Assembly: GCF_024679245.1 (NCBI RefSeq)
Contig: NC_090175.1
Location: forward strand, 47,562,153 to 47,626,152
Origin: Pseudorasbora parva
Lineage: Eukaryota; Chordata; Actinopteri; Cypriniformes; Gobionidae
Length of the DNA: 64,000 nt
Direction of reading: 5' to 3'
This document shows, piece after piece, positions 62,413 to 64,000 of this stretch (its first letter is position 1; every line of letters starts with the position of its first letter). Below the pieces are notes generated by a model. It was not told the DNA's origin. It saw only the letters and a list, made by a program, of their open reading frames with translations, and ran no database searches. The position numbers and the translations under genes are program-made.

Positions 62413-62760
62413 TTTTGCTGTAAATTACATTTGTTTTCTTTCCAAAATGGTCAACTTTGCCACAAATTATACTTTTTACTGAATTAATTAAATATATTTT
62501 CTCTCTAGAAGTGGCACTTTTGTCTCTGTTACATGGTTAACTTTGCCCGAATGTCAATAACCAGGCTGTCGAATGGTTAACTTTTCCACAAATGGCAATT
62601 TTCTCTCAGCAAATTGATTAATTTTGCATTGAAGGTTGTTTTTCTTTCTGAAATAATGTTACCTTTGCCACAAATTGCTGTTTTCCCTGCAAAATAAGTA
62701 ACTTTGCGACAAATGACACTATTCCTTTTGCAGAATGTTTAACGTTTCCACAAACTGCAA

Positions 62761-63740
62761 TTTTCTTTCTGCCAAGACTGCTCTGTGGAATATGACTCCT
62801 CAGTGTATGTGCTCATAACATGTGTGTAAGTTTGTGTGTATTTGTGGGTGTGTGTTGTGCCCTTGTCTGGCAGGCTGTGCTCCAGTGAAGATGCTGTTGT
62901 CTGGCAGGTACTTTATCTCCAGGGAAAAACAGGCTTGCTCTTGCACTAAAACATCTTCCCCCGAAGAAAACGCACGCACACGCGCACACACACGCACACG
63001 CACGCACACCCTGTAGGTGACATAGTACGAGAAGGCTAAGGAGATGTCATGCACCATGTCTCCCAGCCCTTTAGGTGTGGTGTGTGTGTGTGTTTGTGTG
63101 TGCGAGCATACGTGTTAAGCCCCTCTTGGATGGCGTCCAGTGCTGTGCAGCGTGAAGAGAAAAACTCCTCCTAATGAGATCCCTCCCTTTTCTCCCTCCG
63201 TGTTCTCCGTTCCTGTCTTTAATACTGTTTAATCGAGGGAGAGCAGGAGGGAGGGAGTCAGAAGGAGGGATGAGCAAAGAGAGAGGAGAAGATTAGAGGT
63301 ACTGAGGTGGCACTAATGGGGTCTTAAGTCTATGGGTTAAAAATCAGCTTGTGCTGGGATGTTTTTTTACAGCTGACTTCTTCACAGCTGTATCCCAGAC
63401 CAGGTCGGTTGCTGATTTCAAATTCCCTTTGTGATCTTTTCACCTTTTCTCTGCTCGAACAGGGCTGCACAAAACACGCTGTGTAGATATGGTGTTTTCC
63501 TGGAGACCAAGTGCTTGTTATTTCAACATATGGTTTATGATATTGAAAGGGACATATTTGGAAAACTGCATTTTTCTTCCTCTCTCCTCAGTTCTCCCAG
63601 ATAATTTATGAATATTAAGCTGCAAAAAATGGTGTCACCAACAGTAGCTCATTAACATACCCTTATTTAAATACTAACAGAAGACCTGTTCAGTCCTAAA
63701 GTGATAAAGGAATTCTGTCATCATTACTGATGTTGTCCTA
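62761..63740. other. Intronic sequence, nothing recognised
   Basis: Mixed composition, with CA/CG-type dinucleotide runs (62970-63008), TG runs (63076-63100) and a purine-rich tract (63236-63290). No FN3-like exon. Confidence 0.45.
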
Positions 63741-63748
63741 TATATATA

Positions 63749-64000
63749 TATACACTCACCTTAAGAATTATTAGAAACACCTGTTCAATTTCTCATTAAT
63801 GCAATTATCTAACCAACCAATCACATGGCAGTTGCTTCAATGCATTTAGGGGTGTGGTCCTGGTCAAGACAATCTCCTAAACTCCAAACTGAATGTCAGA
63901 ATGGGTTGTTGGTGCCAGACGGGCCGGTCTGAGTATTTCACAATCTGCTTAGTTACTGGGATTTTCACGCACAACCATTTCTAGGGTTTACAAAGAATGG
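63749..64000 (+). mobile_element. Tc1/mariner-type element, one end, runs off the window
   Basis: After a short (TA)n the sequence reads TACACTCACCTTAAGAATTATTAG and 'caggaacac'-like terminal motifs. It continues into 'ttactgggattttcacgcac', which fits the end and 5' region of a common fish Tc1-like element (family memory). The rest lies beyond 64000. Confidence 0.65.

Larger units (their letters stand above)
61140..62760. repeat. Degenerate minisatellite, about 41-bp unit
   Basis: Copies of 'ggttaactttgccacaaatg' followed by 'cacttttctctc' recur at about 41-bp spacing (for example 61833, 61874, 61914, 61955) and continue, diverged, to about 62760. Two short MITEs (61262-61480, 62155-62412) interrupt the array. 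Confidence 0.85.

Noticed and set aside
61140..62760. CRISPR-like array
   Set aside because: The spacing is about 41 bp with no unique spacers and strong divergence between units, in a vertebrate intron. It is a minisatellite.
62860..62910. Possible next sdk1 exon around 'ctggcaggctgtgctcc'
   Set aside because: An AG and coding-like stretch exist, but the translation does not resemble the second half of FN3-5 and the phase does not fit.

Overview
The window is intronic and exonic DNA from a vertebrate genome, most likely a cyprinid-type teleost (inference). The basis is one gene split into many small exons with GT-AG introns, very long CA/TG and TA microsatellites, and a dense load of fish-type cut-and-paste DNA transposons (TTAA-flanked MITEs, hAT, Tc1/mariner, PIF/Harbinger). 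Nothing resembles bacterial or viral gene organisation.

Only one host gene is visible. It is a plus-strand, partial copy of the Sidekick family of immunoglobulin/fibronectin-III synaptic adhesion molecules, closest by remembered motifs to sdk1. Seventeen consecutive coding exons (13349-61100, 2480 coding nt, about 826 codons) join in one open frame with compatible phases. They encode Ig3, Ig4, Ig5, Ig6, FN3-1, FN3-2, FN3-3, FN3-4 and the first half of FN3-5. Almost every domain is built from exactly two exons. Exons for the N-terminus (signal peptide, Ig1, Ig2) must lie left of the window or be unrecognised in its first 13.3 kb. The remaining FN3 repeats, the transmembrane segment and the cytoplasmic tail lie to the right.

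Layout: 1-13348, intron rich in transposons, including hAT within hAT (2928-4708) and a Tc1 nested in a tandem-repeat TTAA element (10440-13040). 13349-30077, Ig3-Ig6 exons, with (TG)n tracts abutting two acceptors. 35969-49728, FN3-1 to FN3-3 exons, with a foldback element and a (TG)n fused to a donor. 49729-58266, an 8.5-kb intron made largely of two big TTAA elements plus complementary pentanucleotide satellites. 58267-61100, FN3-4 and half of FN3-5. 61101-64000, a degenerate 41-bp minisatellite and the end of a Tc1-type element.

I did not find a new gene system. The most interesting signals are structural: microsatellites and MITE ends that sit on splice sites or could pair across exons, and nested insertions dated by intact target-site duplications. 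Paralog identity (sdk1 versus sdk2, a versus b) and transposon family names come from memory of families, not from a search.
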